DNA from: Zygnema cylindricum
Lineage: Eukaryota; Streptophyta; Zygnematophyceae; Zygnematales; Zygnemataceae
Reading direction: 5' to 3'
Length of the DNA stretch: 64,000 bases
NCBI GenBank assembly: GCA_037447655.1
Contig: JBBHKE010003584.1
Span: forward strand, 1-64,000
In this document: in pieces, positions 1 through 11,131 of the stretch
Numbering within the stretch: position 1 is the first letter of the stretch
Layout of the letters: each line of letters starts with the position of its first letter
Notes under the pieces: generated by a model
Seen by the model: only the letters and a program-made list of their open reading frames with translations
Database searches by the model: none
What the model was told of the DNA's origin: nothing
Made by a program: the position numbers and the translations under genes

Positions 1-89
1 ATGTTGAATAATACTTGGACCCTGTATACTCTTCCACCAAATCCACGTGCGATTTGATCTAAGTGAGTCTTTAAAATTAAACTGTTGGC

Positions 90-655
90 AGATGGATCCG
101 TCAACCATCACAAAACACGTGTTGTTGCCAAGGACTATTTACAAACAGAAGACGTTGACTACAACTAGAACTTTGCCCCAGTTGCAAAGTTTCACTTCAT
201 CCATACGATTTTGTTCCTTGCCGCCCTTGATTATAGGGAGTTACAACAACTTAACGTCAAAATTGTTTTTCTTTATGGCAATCTTGCAGAAGATGTTTTT
301 ATAGAACAACCACCTGGCTACGCAATCACCGGGAATAAAACTCGTCTGTCATTTACTTAAATCTATTTATGGTCTTAACTTCATCCTTACGATTTTGTCC
401 CTTGCCGCCCATCATGATAGGGAGTTACAACAACTTGATGTAAAAATTGCTTTTCTTAGTACATCTGTCCAATGCCGCCTTTCATGATAGAGAGTAACAA
501 CAATTTGACGTCAAAATTGCTTTTCTTTTTGGCAGTCTTGCAGAGGATGTTTTTGTGGAACAACCACTTGGCTACACAGTCACAGGGAAGGAAACTCTAA
601 GGAAACTCTTGGCTGTCATTTACGTAAATATATTTATGGTCTTATACAGGCGCCA
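90..655 (+). pseudogene. Ty1/copia reverse transcriptase, N-terminal part, decayed and internally duplicated
   Basis: Reading across frames, 100-350 gives the copia RT start: a KARLVAKGYxQTEGxDY-like stretch, NFAPVAKFHFI, then LNVKIVFLYGNLAEDVFIEQPPGY. These match the conserved N-terminal RT blocks of plant copia elements. Stops and frame changes are frequent. The block around LAALDYRELQQLNVKI occurs three times (about 221-265, 399-450 and 472-520), and the GNLAEDVFIEQPPGY block twice (about 270-330 and 530-590). A local duplication has therefore been inserted into the RT. The next segment, continuing to ARVWHKT at 650, belongs to the same pol. The element is dead. The 5' part (LTR, gag, integrase) lies outside the window. 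Confidence 0.8.
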
Positions 656-937
656 AGAGTGTGGCATAAAACACTTGTTGCAATATTAATTAAGGAAGGT
701 TTTAGGGAAATCAGTGCAGATCTTGGAATCTACATCTGGGGTACAGGTGACAAGTTAATCATTATTATCATTTACGTTGATGATTTAATTCTCGCAGGTC
801 TAAATAAGCCATTAATTCACCAAGTGAAAGGCATTCTCTTTTCCCATTGGCATATGACCGATTTAGGAGATCTTGACTATTGTTTAGGTATCACTATTCT
901 ATGTCAAAGGTTTGTACGCATTTTGCAAATGAGTTAA
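656..937 (+). pseudogene. Ty1/copia reverse transcriptase, YVDD catalytic part
   Basis: The reading frame 659-937 carries the copia RT core: WHKTLVAILIKEGF, a short spacer, then IIIYVDDLILAG with the catalytic YVDD box. It continues to the conserved MTDLGDLDYCLGITI motif near the end, where copia RTs have DLGxLxYFLGI. It follows directly on the preceding RT fragment and is itself open, but the frame stops at 937, upstream of the connection and RNase H parts. The polymerase motif is intact, but the flanking gene is broken, so this is a fossil and not an active enzyme. Confidence 0.88.
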
Positions 938-1019
938 CCAATCTCAATCTCCTTAACCATTTTGACATGACCGATTGCAATCATGTGCCTACTCCCTTTG
1001 ATCCCAACACCACTCTCAT

Positions 1020-1766
1020 CAAATGTCATCCGATGGGAATGCCAAAAGACACATAAGCTCACTCTTTCGGTCTATTGTAGGAAATTTGATATATGTTATG
1101 CTATCGGCCGGAAATTGGAATCGTCGTTTATCTTTTGTCTCAATTTTCGCATTGTGCAACCCTAACCCATCTCCAAGCCGCCAAACGTGTACTTTCCTTC
1201 CTTCAAAGAACCAAGCATCATCATCTCGCTTTTTCTTTTTTTCTCCCTCGCCTTCCTCGTTTTTTTTTTCTCCTGACACTTTAATTATTGCATTTTGCGA
1301 CGTTGATTTGGGCTATCATCCCGACAATCGCTGCTCCATTTCCAGTGTTTGTTTTTCTTTTGGTGGTGGCCTTATCTCTTGGTCGTCCCGTAAGCAAGCC
1401 ACTATTGCTCTTTCCTCGACCGAGGCCGAATACATGGCCGGCACTTCTACCACGAAGTCAGCTATTTTGTTCCGATGATTTCTTTCCAATCTCTCTTGTC
1501 CGCTTTTTTCTCCCACCCCCGTCTTTTTTTATTCTCAAGGGGCCTTGGCCTTTATAAAAACCCTATCCACCACACACGCAGTACATATATCAATATCCAG
1601 TTTTATTTTACACTTGACAAAATCCTTGATGTCATCGTCTTTTTTTCTCATTGTTCCACTGGCTCTAAACTTGCTGATTTATTACAAGACCTCTCCCTCG
1701 CTTTTTATTCCATCACTCTATTTTTAATGCTGTTCTTCGTGACTAACAATGCTTTAATCCAGGGGG
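1020..1766 (+). pseudogene. Ty1/copia RNase H and C-terminal pol, decayed
   Basis: Several frames together give the copia RNase H region. FRSIVGNLIYVM (about 1066-1102) is followed by IGIVVYLLSQFSHCATLTHLQAAKRVLSFL in pieces at about 1115-1205. Then comes a DVDLGYHPDNRCSISS-like stretch from 1300, and GGGLISWSSRKQATIALSS followed by TEAEYMA at 1370-1440. STEAEYMA is the hallmark motif of copia RNase H. A tail resembling the copia end (YINIQFYFTLDKILDV) lies at 1580-1635. A T/C-rich stretch of about 90 bp sits inside the domain at 1205-1290. Frameshifts make the gene nonfunctional. It ends just before a polypurine tract and the 3' LTR. Confidence 0.85.
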
Positions 1767-2240
1767 TGTGTTAAAATACAATTAAAGCATTCTTTATTTT
1801 TCTACTCTACTTAAGAGTCCTACACGCTATGTTGCGGTTTAGAGTTTTGTACTTTACTTAGTGGATTGTATATACCTTTGTTAGTGTTGATGACTCTTTT
1901 GTAGGAATCCTTTTTGTCTTTGATTCCTTTTAGCGTAACTAGTTGTATCTTCCTAAGTTACACCTAGATTACATGTATCTTTTAGAGCCTTTTCGGCAAC
2001 CCTTTACTTTGTCGTACTATAAGACTCCATTGTATCTTCGTGAAATATTATTCAATTGATAAAAGACTCAAACGACAAACCTCTCCCTTGTTTTTTTTGT
2101 TTGCCGTTTCTCTCTTTTCTCTTCTATCTCGGCCTTCTCTTCTCATTTGTTCTCTTTTGCCATTTTGTTATATAAGCTCTTTTGGCCTTTCATAGCCACT
2201 CATTCAATACTTCGTCCGTCATGTCTTTTCATTTTTTACA
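1767..2240 (+). repeat. Candidate 3' LTR of the copia element
   Basis: The pol remnant is followed by a polypurine tract (CCAGGGGGTG, about 1757-1766) and then TGTTAAAATACAATT, a typical copia LTR start. The right end is taken at ...TTTTTTACA near 2240, giving TG...CA and about 474 bp. The partner LTR is outside the window, so the right boundary is provisional. A T/C-rich zone (2080-2200) and a TATA-like TTATATAAGCTC near 2168 lie inside. Confidence 0.55.
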
Positions 2241-2984
2241 ATTAGATAACATAAAAATTGACAAAAAAATAGCAAGTTTTCCTAATAAAAAATAAAGCAT
2301 AATTGAAATAAAAAAATAAAAAAAACTAAAATTTAGTAATTTTATACCCGTTACCTACATTTATTTTAACTGATCTGTGTAAATTATTATTATCATTCAT
2401 CTGTATATATTAATATTTTTAGATGGTAATTTTAGATTTATTTTGTATATTTTATACAAATTTTATGTTTATTTCTTATCTTTCGTTATTATCATTATTA
2501 ATTAGTTTTAGTTATTAAAATTATTTACTTGGAATAAAGTAAGTTGTGATTACTAGCTAAATATTTATTTATTTATTTATTCTTAACTAATCGATAGTAT
2601 TATCAAACGTTATATAACTCTATAACATTTTTTATTTACTATTGTTGATATTTTTCTTTGCTATTTTGATTGTTATCATCGTTTTTATAAGTAATTAATA
2701 TTTTTTTTCATTTTTATCTATCGTTGCTATTATACTTCCTTATTATAAAGATTACGATCTATTTATTATAATTATTATTATTTCAGTTTTAATTTTTATG
2801 ATTATTTTCATTATAATTATTTTACAGATCCTAATTAGACATTTGCAAAATAATACACGTAAATGTATGAACATATGGACTTGTATTTCAAACAAAAAAC
2901 AAAAAAAAAAAACTTTCCGTTTGAGTACCGTGCCCAAACTCTTACTACATGTAAAATTATGACTTTTACAATATTCACCTCAAT
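2241..2984. other. AT-rich intergenic stretch, no gene seen
   Basis: Very AT-rich sequence with many short A and T runs and TTATTATTA-type microsatellite. I see no open frame with recognisable content on either strand. Confidence 0.6.
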
Positions 2985-3235
2985 ATGTTTCTTACAGTTG
3001 ACCATCACATTTCAGAGTGCACCATTGATGCGCAAAAAATACAATTAAGAAAACCGTGTATCTTACAAGTCTATGAGGTATTTAATTTGACCGACGGACG
3101 ATGGAATGCCTCCACTCAATTGGTTGCTAAAAAGCCATCTAAAATATCAATCATTCTCTTACCCCCCCCCCTCCAACCTCACCCAAAGTGCCTCACTTAG
3201 TATAGGTGTAAGCTTATAAACCGAGAACCTTTTTC
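2985..3235 (+). repeat. Degenerate ~200-bp repeat, copy A
   Basis: Shares the core ACCGACGGACGATGGAATGC and the following TCCACTCAATTGGTTGC with copies B and C. Upstream it has a CATTGATGCGCAAA block and a TCTTACAAGTCTATGAGG block, downstream a C-run and AAGTGCCTC. The order of blocks is the same in all copies. Confidence 0.7.
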
Positions 3236-3599
3236 CTTCATGTCAATTTACTCCCCATAACTATACTTCCTTTACTAGAGATAAAAATTATGTAAGTATG
3301 GTGAACATTACAAAAGAGAAATTGCATTTTTTTAAATAAAATAAATTGTCAATGATACAAACTCAAAAGGTAAAATTGTTTTTGTTTCTTTTTTCTCGTT
3401 GAATATCTCTTATCATTGAAAAACATTATAAAATGGAGTTACTAATTAGTATTATTATTTGTGAAAACTTGTAGCTATTATTTATCTATGATGTTCATTA
3501 CTTCCAATTTTCTTTTTAAATATTTTTTCAACAAATTGTGCAACTTAAATCAAAAAGAAAAAAAACTTGATTTTAGCAATCAATGACCCATTTAAATAG

Positions 3600-3765
3600 T
3601 TGTTATACACAAACCATAACCATTTTACGTACACTTTTGATCCGTAAAACATCATAGTTGCATTGTCTTACAAGAATTTGAGGGATTTTAGTTGACCGAT
3701 GGACGATGGAATGGGTCCACTCAATCGGTTGAGGGGCAAAGATCTGTGACAGTGTCATTTGCAAT
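3600..3765 (+). repeat. Degenerate ~200-bp repeat, copy B
   Basis: Has ACAAACCATAACCATTT, then CACTTTTGATCCGTAA, GTCTTACAAGAATTTGAGGG and TTGACCGATGGACGATGG. This is the same block order and strand as copies A and C. It lacks the C-rich tail. Confidence 0.75.
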
Positions 3766-3914
3766 TTTAATATGTTTTGTTGCCTGATTGAACATGTATT
3801 TTTACGTTTTAAAAATGAATAAAATAATGAAAAACAATAACTCACTCTATTTTCAAATAGTTGTGTCATCTCTATTTAATCATTTTATAGCTTTTTGACG
3901 TGGTGAATTGTTTT

Positions 3915-4145
3915 TCGGCAACAAACCATAACTATTTGTTTCACACTTTTGATGCGTAACATAACCATAGTGTCACGTGTCTCACAATACTTCGAGGGAT
4001 GTCAGTTGACCGATGGACGATGGAATGCTTCCACTCAGTCTGTTGCCATAAAGAAATCTATGACAATGGGTATCCCACCCTATCATTCCCCACCCCAGGC
4101 CAAGTGCCTCGAAGATAGTTTTAGTTATATAGTTATAAGCCAATA
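3915..4145 (+). repeat. Degenerate ~200-bp repeat, copy C
   Basis: Best-preserved copy. It has ACAAACCATAACTATTTG, CACTTTTGATGCGTAACAT, AACCATAGTGTCACG, CTTCGAGGGATGTCAG, TTGACCGATGGACGATGG, TCCACTCAGTCTGTTGCC, then a C-rich segment and CCAAGTGCCTCG. Confidence 0.78.
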
Positions 4146-4892
4146 AGCGACAAGATTAGTAAATTCATCTGATGGGATTCTATCCACAGTCACACTTTAA
4201 GAAAATGATAAACATAATTTATTCAATTCTTTCACTTTTGGATTTGATCAATATGCACACAATGTTGCGCCCTTTGTAACTCTGTGCCTTTTGTTGTTTT
4301 TTTTGTTTTTTCTTAAAATCATGTAAAAAAATATATATATAATAAATTGTTAAAAATTCGTAGGGTAAACACAGTTATTAATGCATGTTTTACACCATAT
4401 CGATTTCAATCACAATCTGGCCAGGCACCCTTTCTTCCTCGATTACATCATTCAATATTCATTATTTTTCAATATAAAAAAATAAAATAAAAAACCCAAA
4501 CCTTACACAAGTAAATGCATCATAAAAAAAATCTAATTTATTGACTATGAAAATCCGAAAGCTGAATTTGCATTTGTACTTTGTTCAAAAAATCGAGAAA
4601 TAGTTTTTGTATAAATAATTTATTGTTGCTGAAAACAATTATACATTAGGAATATTAAAGTATATTACAAATTGTTATAGCACCCGGTATTATGTTTTTA
4701 ATATTCGATTCTTATTCAACACTCATATTAGTGCATAAATTATAGTCTATTAAGTGTTATTTAATATGTTATTTATATTTATTTATTTGTAATCATTATC
4801 GTACTCTATTAAAAAAACATAACTATTTATAATCTAGTTGTTATTATCGAGAGTCATTACATTTTAATTCACGATCATCCTTCCCTCTATCC

Positions 4893-5095
4893 TCCTGCAC
4901 AAACCATAACCATTTAGGATATACTTTTGGCGTGACGCAACATAACCATAGTGTAACATGTCTTACAATTTTTAGAGTGGATGTCAGTTTACATCGAACA
5001 TTTTCCTCCACGCTCCCTCCCTCTCCCCCCCCAAGTGCCTCCCAATTAGAATGGACTACAAGGTTTATCACCCAAAAAGGAAACTCAAGTATAAA
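4893..5095 (+). repeat. Degenerate ~200-bp repeat, copy D
   Basis: Has ACAAACCATAACCATTTAGG, ACGCAACATAACCATAGTGT, TGTCTTACAATTTTTAGAG, GGATGTCAGTTTACATCGAA, a C-run and CCAAGTGCCTCCC. The GGACGATGGAATGC core is replaced or lost. It lies in the same orientation as the other copies. Confidence 0.65.
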
Positions 5096-5539
5096 TATTC
5101 CGCAAGTACATATGATGATTTTTTATCAACCACATATCTTCTAAAAATTGATGAACATAACTATTTTGGACTTTTATAAACCTTTGTTAATATTTTTAGT
5201 TGTTTTTTTTTGTAATACATGAAAAGTACATCGCCCTAAAAATCACATATTTCTGTCAAATTTCATATCTCCCGAATACTCTTTTGTGGTTTTAATATTT
5301 TTAGTTTTCCGAAACTATTTTCCATATATTTTGAATGTCTCTATTTATAAACTACAAAAAAAGGCAAAATCAATAGATAAAAGCATCAAATAGTTAAACA
5401 ACTTTGACTGTTCTAAGAGTTTTTATCCTTCTTTTTTTCCCAACCTCTGTTTAAAATGTGCAATTTTGATGGCAAGAAACTCATGAAATATTTTTTGCTT
5501 TGTTACTTTTCCGCAATGTAGTTTTGGCTTTTGATTCTT

Positions 5540-5970
5540 AAAGAAATTTATATCGCCTCCCCCAAACCCTCCCTCCCTCCCTCTCCTTTTAGTAAATGAG
5601 GGTTTCTTACGCTATTCCACTCTTTTGCTACAAAATAAATTCCCCGCCCCTCCCCTCCGCTCCCCTCCCATCCCCTTCCCTCCTCTCCCTTTCCCTCCCC
5701 ACCCAAACATCCCCTCCCCTCCCACAGCCCTTTCCCCAAACTTCGCCGTTTTGTCCAATAGGAGTGTCGAGTGAAGGGGGGAGTTGGAGAATAGAGGGGA
5801 AGGAAAGGTCGAGGGTTGAGGACAAAGGTTTGGAAGGTAGAGGGTAGAGGGTTGAGGGTAGAGGGTAGAGGGTAGAGGACAGGGAGGGGGCATGGAGGTA
5901 GAAGACGTGGAGGCGTGGAGGGTAGAGGGAACGGTTGGGAGGAGGGTAGAAGGTAAAGAGGGCTAGAGGG
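5540..5970. repeat. Pyrimidine tract followed by purine tract with GGTAGAG heptamer array
   Basis: 5555-5745 is almost pure C/T on the plus strand and 5760-5960 almost pure G/A. The purine half contains six consecutive heptamers at 5836-5877 (GGTAGAG, one as GGTTGAG). The two halves could pair or form triplex DNA. No coding content is likely, although long low-complexity frames run through both strands. Confidence 0.8.
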
Positions 5971-6036
5971 TAGAGGAGCAATTTTTGCATAGTATTATAC
6001 AAAATTTGTAAATATAAAAAGTAAAAATTACAACAT

Positions 6037-6310
6037 GTTGTGGTTTCACACCACGTAACATTTGTTACGATCCCCTCCCTCTCTCCCCCCCCGCTCAGTC
6101 ACAAAGAAATAAAAATCATGAAAACCATCGGGAAAAAAAAAACGTTACACCACTTCTTACAAGTTTTGGAGGGATTTCAGTCGACCAATGGACGATGGAA
6201 TGCTTCCATTAAACTTGTTCCAAGATAGATTTCTGCAACACCAGGCATTTCCAAAACACCAATCCCCTCTCCATTGCGTCTCGGTTAGCATGGGCTACAA
6301 GATAATACAC
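6037..6310 (+). repeat. Degenerate ~200-bp repeat, copy E
   Basis: Has CTTCTTACAAGTTTTGGAGG, GATTTCAGTCGACCAATGG, GACGATGGAATGCTTCCATT and, downstream, GTCTCGGTTAGCATGGGCTA, matching the tail of copy D (AGAATGGACTACAAGG). The C-run lies upstream of the core here, so the internal order differs slightly from A-C. Confidence 0.65.
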
Positions 6311-7790
6311 TAAAATAGAAAACAGAGTAAGACAATATAGCAACTACAAGTGAAAAAGACATGTAAAAAGTCCATTTTGTGAATGTTATTCAACATAAGT
6401 TTGTTGAATTTCAACTTGTAATTAATGATTTTGACCACTCATATTATAAAAAATAAAAAAAACACCTTTTCCATGATTAGAACATTTTCTTTCCTTAAAA
6501 ATGGAGAAAGTAAAACATAATATTTACCGAATGAAAAATCTACCCCCCCTCCCTCTCCTCCACCCCCACCCAACTTCCCCATCTCCCAACCCTCACTCCT
6601 CCCCCCACCTCGCCTGCCAGCTCCTTCTCCAATTTTATAAACGAAAACACAAGTTCAAAAGAAAAACAAGTGTAACCGGAAATTTTATTTTCTTTATTAA
6701 AATCGTGTAATTACTCATTTTTTTTCTTCTTTCTTGTGCATAAGATACCCCTCTTTGAGTTCACTCACAACTCTGTCAAATTTGTGAGGTTGCCGATCTC
6801 CGGCACAATGCTCCCCTCCAAACCTTTGTTAAAAAAATATCTGCACCCCCTATCCAGCAGCCGGTGAACAACATCGAATTTTTTTTTCCTACCCTTTTCA
6901 CACCACTCCCACCCAATTTTATATGACTTAAGAGATATTTTCATCCCCTACTATTAGTGGTCAAAAAGGCTCTTCATTCATACTCTTACTCCCCCCCCCA
7001 CCAACTCTCTCCTATCGCAGATAGTCACAAAGCACTTAACCACCTTCCCATTTCGTACAACAGGTTACCGCATTATCTTCAAACTCCACCATTCTTCCCC
7101 CCATCCTCCAACACCCCTCCAGTTTGAAAAATACCAAACATTTATGTGAACGCCATTGAAGGATTTTCCTGATTCTCTCACCTCCCCCTCTTTGACCCTT
7201 CACCCCCGCACTTTTTAAATACATGAAAGCATGACATTTTTTCTACCTCGCCCCTTCCCCACTCTCCCCTCTCCGCTCTTTCTTGAGAGGATCGATCACA
7301 TGATATAAATACAAGCGTAAGCACTCAAATTGAAAACATTCAGCTCACAAGGTTTCATAAATATTCATCCATTATGTAATAACCGAAAATGACATTTCTT
7401 CTTCTCTCCTTTTTTCCCTATTTTCACAAAACACATTCAAAACTGATTCTAATACAACACATTCGACCACTACTACCTCCATACTTAAGCAAGGGGATAA
7501 GGCTTCGACACGTCCAAACGTACCCCTTCGTGCAACCGCCCAAAAAAATATAATTGTTGACCTAGAACACTATGTTTAAACAAAGTAACAAGACGCAAAA
7601 TGAAAATCGAAACCGAAAATATTAGAAAATACTAGACAAATGACAAAATAGACAAATCTAGCGCAAAATTGAAAATAAAAGTACCGACACTAAACCGACT
7701 TGATTCCGCACACAGCCAATCTCCCATTGTTATCCTTATAAATACTACATCCCATCAAACAAAACGCGCGACACTCGCGCCGATAAAGTA
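6311..7790. other. Intergenic stretch without recognisable gene
   Basis: AT-rich sequence with C-rich patches (6540-6635, 6990-7010, 7235-7280). A TATA-like TTATAAATACTACA occurs near 7736, but I can identify no gene downstream of it. Confidence 0.5.
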
Positions 7791-8296
7791 CACCAAGAAT
7801 TGCTATTAAAAAACAGTTGGTGATGTTACCTCTGTTTTGGGTTTAAGGGCTTAACACCAACAAAAATTAACGCTCATTTATACACCTAACACTACTTTGG
7901 ATATTCATTCCCATATTGTAAGCGTAATAATGTGATCACATATCAACGCTTGAACATGTGAGAACAAGTACTCGCTATTTTCCCTCGTCTTTAAGATTGG
8001 GAATCAAATCTAAGGGCGCTTTTCTCAGCAGCGCTTTCAATTTGTCGTATCAACGCCTTTATTTGACACTCATTTTGTACGTCTGTAAGAAATAATGAGC
8101 ACTTTTAGTACAGACTGACACATTTCGTACAATACACTATTTTAAAAAGATCAAAATTATAGTAATTAACGTTGATTAAACAACACCTACATCTACATAA
8201 AATAAAAAAATAGCCATTAATTCTAATTTATGTTCAAAGGGCCAAATTTTAGGGGCGTCGAATTAGCATTATTAAGGCTAATAGCGATTGACGGTA
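7791..8296. mobile_element. TA-flanked TIR element (CACCGTGAATCGC family), copy 1
   Basis: The left end is TA-CACCAAGAATTGCTATTA (7789 on). The right end is GCTAATAGCGATTGACGGTA-TA (to 8298), the inverted complement with a few changes. The interior (for example AACATGTGAGAACAAG, CATTTCGTACAATACAC, GGGGCGTCGAATTAGC) is shared with the copies at 9212, about 17220 and about 18800. No coding capacity; a non-autonomous element of about 506 bp. TA flanks fit a Tc1/mariner- or Stowaway-type element by analogy only. Confidence 0.75.
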
Positions 8297-8781
8297 TACA
8301 TCACATGTCATAAGCAAAGACCAGTACAACTCAAACAACACAATATTCTAATAAACAGGACACTTCAGGTGAAGTTCCATTGGGGAAAAAATGAGATTGT
8401 TTACTGAATGTCATACAATTTCGTAACATGTCGTACCTTTTTTTTTTTTGTTAGGAAAAAAAGGCTATTTAATAATTGATTTGATTCTTCAAGGTTATGG
8501 GCATCAAACTTGACCAACGGATGCAAAATCTGATACGCCATCGGTCAAACATTTATGTTTGCAACAAGTGACGTGAAGGAGGTCAATTTTAAGAGCATGA
8601 AGGTATAGCATTGCGCCTCGTGGAAAAGTGAAAAAATATCCACGATGAACTCCCGATCAGGTGCATACACGTCACGAAGGCCATGAGGCTTCCGCCAGGG
8701 TGGATGCGAGGCCACAGAAAACCGCGAGAAAATCTTTGACGGAGGATATTATTTCACACTCCTGTTGCCATCCACTAACCA

Positions 8782-8962
8782 TTCTGACACATATGTACGC
8801 TTTTACAAATCTGAATTTTCGTCCGCTCATATAGATTTTATTCGATAAGTCGTACGAGTCACTTTTTACCACCAGATGACATTTCCGTACGCTTCTACAA
8901 ATCATAAGTATAGTCCGCTCATACAGATTTTATTCGATAAGTCGTACGAGCCACTTTTCACC
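8782..8962. repeat. 92-bp tandem duplication in the left foldback arm
   Basis: GTCCGCTCATATAGATTTTA at 8821 recurs at 8913 (one change), followed by TTCGATAAGTCGTACGAG in both. The right arm has an independent 90-bp duplication of the corresponding region (11766 and 11856). Confidence 0.85.
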
Positions 8963-9211
8963 TCCGGTGGTACAGATATTGCGTTACTACCTTGTTGTCA
9001 AAGACTCTATATATATTCGCACGATCGTAATAGTTTCTTACGTAGAACCAACCAACATGTGCCACGCAACAAAAAATTCGGTTATTGGCCTAACACAATG
9101 GAACGAAGGCTTTTAGTAATCGCTTTTTACATTTACTGACACTATAATGGAACCACGGCCTTAAGAAAATGTAGATCTTGAAACGGATAGAAACAACCAA
9201 TTTTGATGCTA

Positions 9212-9734
9212 CACCGTGAACTGTATTAGCATTTACAAATAATTAGTGCAAAAAAAAACAATTAGCGTTATTAACTCTAATTTGGGTTCATGGCTTTTCT
9301 CAAAGAAAAAATTAACTCTAATTCACACATAATTTTTATTTGGGTACATTTCCCTTAGTGTAGGGGGTCTAGGCTATGTTCACATTGAACATGTACGAAC
9401 AAGCTAGCCTAATTTTCCCCTGCCTTTATCACTCAAAATCAAATCTGAGTGTGCTTTTTTTTGTGTCGACGCACTCACTTTCGCGTGTCGACGCCTTTAC
9501 TTGACAGTCTTTTTGAACGTCTGTATCAAATATCGAGGAGTTTTAGCAATGACAAACACATTTTGTACACTACACTATTTAAAAACTGTCTAAATTACAG
9601 TTTTTAATGTTAATTAGACAATACCTATGTTAGCCCAAGAAAAAAATAGAGTTATTAATTCTATTTTAGGTTCGATAGTCAAAATTTGGGGGCGCCGAGA
9701 TAGCGTTATTAACGCTAAATTGCGATTCACGGTG
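9212..9734. mobile_element. TA-flanked TIR element (CACCGTGAATCGC family), copy 2, nested
   Basis: The left end is TA-CACCGTGAACTGTATTAGCAT (from 9210). The right end is AACGCTAAATTGCGATTCAC then GGTG-TA (to 9736). TA dinucleotides flank both ends. It lies just inside the left arm of the 8367-12325 foldback and is absent from the mirror position, so it inserted later. 523 bp, no open frame of note. The best-defined long copy of the family. Confidence 0.85.
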
Positions 9735-9935
9735 TACCAACACAAGACAACACACTGAAAAAAATCTGCCAATACGAAACAATGAGAACGTACGAGACAA
9801 TAAACATACAAAATGTTGATGCACAAAATGAAACAAACATTAAGGACGCACAAAATAAAACAAAACTTCGCGCGACTTTGGCCGATCTGCCGATTCGCAC
9901 AATATTCAAACAGTGTCTAGGAGACGCGTTGTTAT

Positions 9936-10640
9936 CTTCCCACCCCCACCCCTTTTCCCCTTTCCTTCCATGCTCCCTCCGCCCTACTCTGTACAAGATT
10001 CGTTTTCTCTCTTCTCCCCCTTTCCCCCTCTCCCAATAGTTTCCCTTGTTCACCCACGTACTCCTCTCCCTCTCCCTCTCCTCCCGCAATCACTCATTCC
10101 TTTTCCCCCACCCATCCCACCCCCCTCCTCCCTCTCTTGAGAAAGATCCGGCATCCTATCCCTCTCCCTTCACACTCCTTTTATCCCTTTCCCCTTCACC
10201 CTTCCCTCTCTTAACAATATCGCCCGTCTTTTCCCCATCAGCTCCCCGTCCTATCTTTACAAGTTCCCTTGATCCTCTACCTCCTCCCCTTTCCCCGTTC
10301 CTCTCCTTGTGGGATCATTTATTCTCTTCCATACAACTTTCTCTCTTCATCCCCCTCCTTTCCTCCTGCCCCATCCTCTTCCCCTTCCTCTCCCTCTTAA
10401 CAAAATCCCTCGAACACTTTCTTTCCCCTCTCTGCCCTCCACCCTCACTATTATGTGTACCCGGGTAAATGTCAACATCCCTCTTCATTGGACAATGATC
10501 GTGGTCCCTCTTTCCCTCTTTCCCTCCTTCCCTCCCCCATCTTTCTTATATACCCAAAGACATGTCTTCCCCCCCTCTCCAACGGTCATCGATAAAGTCC
10601 TTTACATCCCTCTCCAGTCTACCTTCTCCCACTCCTTCCC
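9936..10640. repeat. ~700-bp C/T-rich tract
   Basis: The plus strand is overwhelmingly pyrimidine, with CTCCC/CCCTCTC motifs. Long open frames here on both strands (rich in P, S, L and F) are products of base composition. It sits in the loop of the foldback element, downstream (minus strand) of the candidate small gene. Confidence 0.85.
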
Positions 10641-10660
10641 TCACTCTTGAAAATCGATGC

Positions 10661-10756
10661 GCGATTAAGTGCGAGATTCAGTGCAGGATTCAGTGCGGGA
10701 TTCAGTGCGGGATTCAATGCGGGATTCAGTGCGGAATTCAATGCGCGATTCAGTGC
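10661..10756. repeat. 12-bp tandem array, eight units
   Basis: Eight consecutive 12-mers of the type GGGATTCAGTGC (units vary as GCGATTAAGTGC, GAGATTCAGTGC, GGAATTCAATGC). A period of 12 keeps any frame open. On the minus strand the array falls just inside the predicted intron following the candidate exon at 10800. Confidence 0.95.
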
Positions 10757-10799
10757 GTATTTATCGCAGAAGAGAGTGCACGCAGCGACAATCACTCAC

Positions 10800-11131
10800 A
10801 TGCGATACACGCGACAGGAATCGTCGCACGAAAAACTCTTTCCATCGCATGTGAGTTTGGGAAACCTCCCCTTATTCACGACGGCCGCCTTCCACGCCTC
10901 CAGAGCCGACTCTGCAGCACAAGTACGGACGGACGCGTCAGAGGAGCCAACCGGATTCATATTTGGCACGTGTGAAGACGTGAAATGCAGGCAAAGAAGA
11001 AAAAATGGGAAAGGTACAGGTGGGGAAAACGTACTGTCAGGCTCCGAAATGGCTCCGCAGTGGTATCCTAGTGAGAGTGCCACGTGGCACGCCAGCATGA
11101 GCAATGTCACGAAGACCATAGAGGCAGCCAT
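10800..11131 (-). CDS. Candidate small secreted cysteine-containing protein, 5' exons
   Basis: A minus-strand ATG at 11131 in good context (GCCATGG) opens a signal-peptide-like start, MAASMVFVTLLMLACHVALS, followed by YHCGAISEPD. A strong donor (GTACGT) ends exon 1 at 11035. An acceptor (GTGCTGCAG) starts exon 2 at 10911 in matching phase, giving KSALEAWKAAVV, then GRFPKLTCDGKSFSCDDSC and RVYR. Exon 2 either runs to a TGA at 10796 or is spliced at a GTGAGT donor at 10799. The mature part has four cysteines. I cannot assign a family and found no third exon. It lies inside a foldback DNA element, so it may be a captured host gene fragment. Exons inferred: 11035-11131 and 10800-10911. Two CCACGTGG (G-box-like) sites lie at about 11080 and 11177. 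Confidence 0.4.

Noticed and set aside
5548-6002. Long G/E/R-rich and P/S/L-rich open frames on both strands
   Set aside because: They follow the purine/pyrimidine composition, overlap each other on both strands and carry no motif.
9913-10650. Overlapping proline/leucine/serine-rich frames of up to 140 codons
   Set aside because: Low-complexity C/T tract. Frames are open by composition only.
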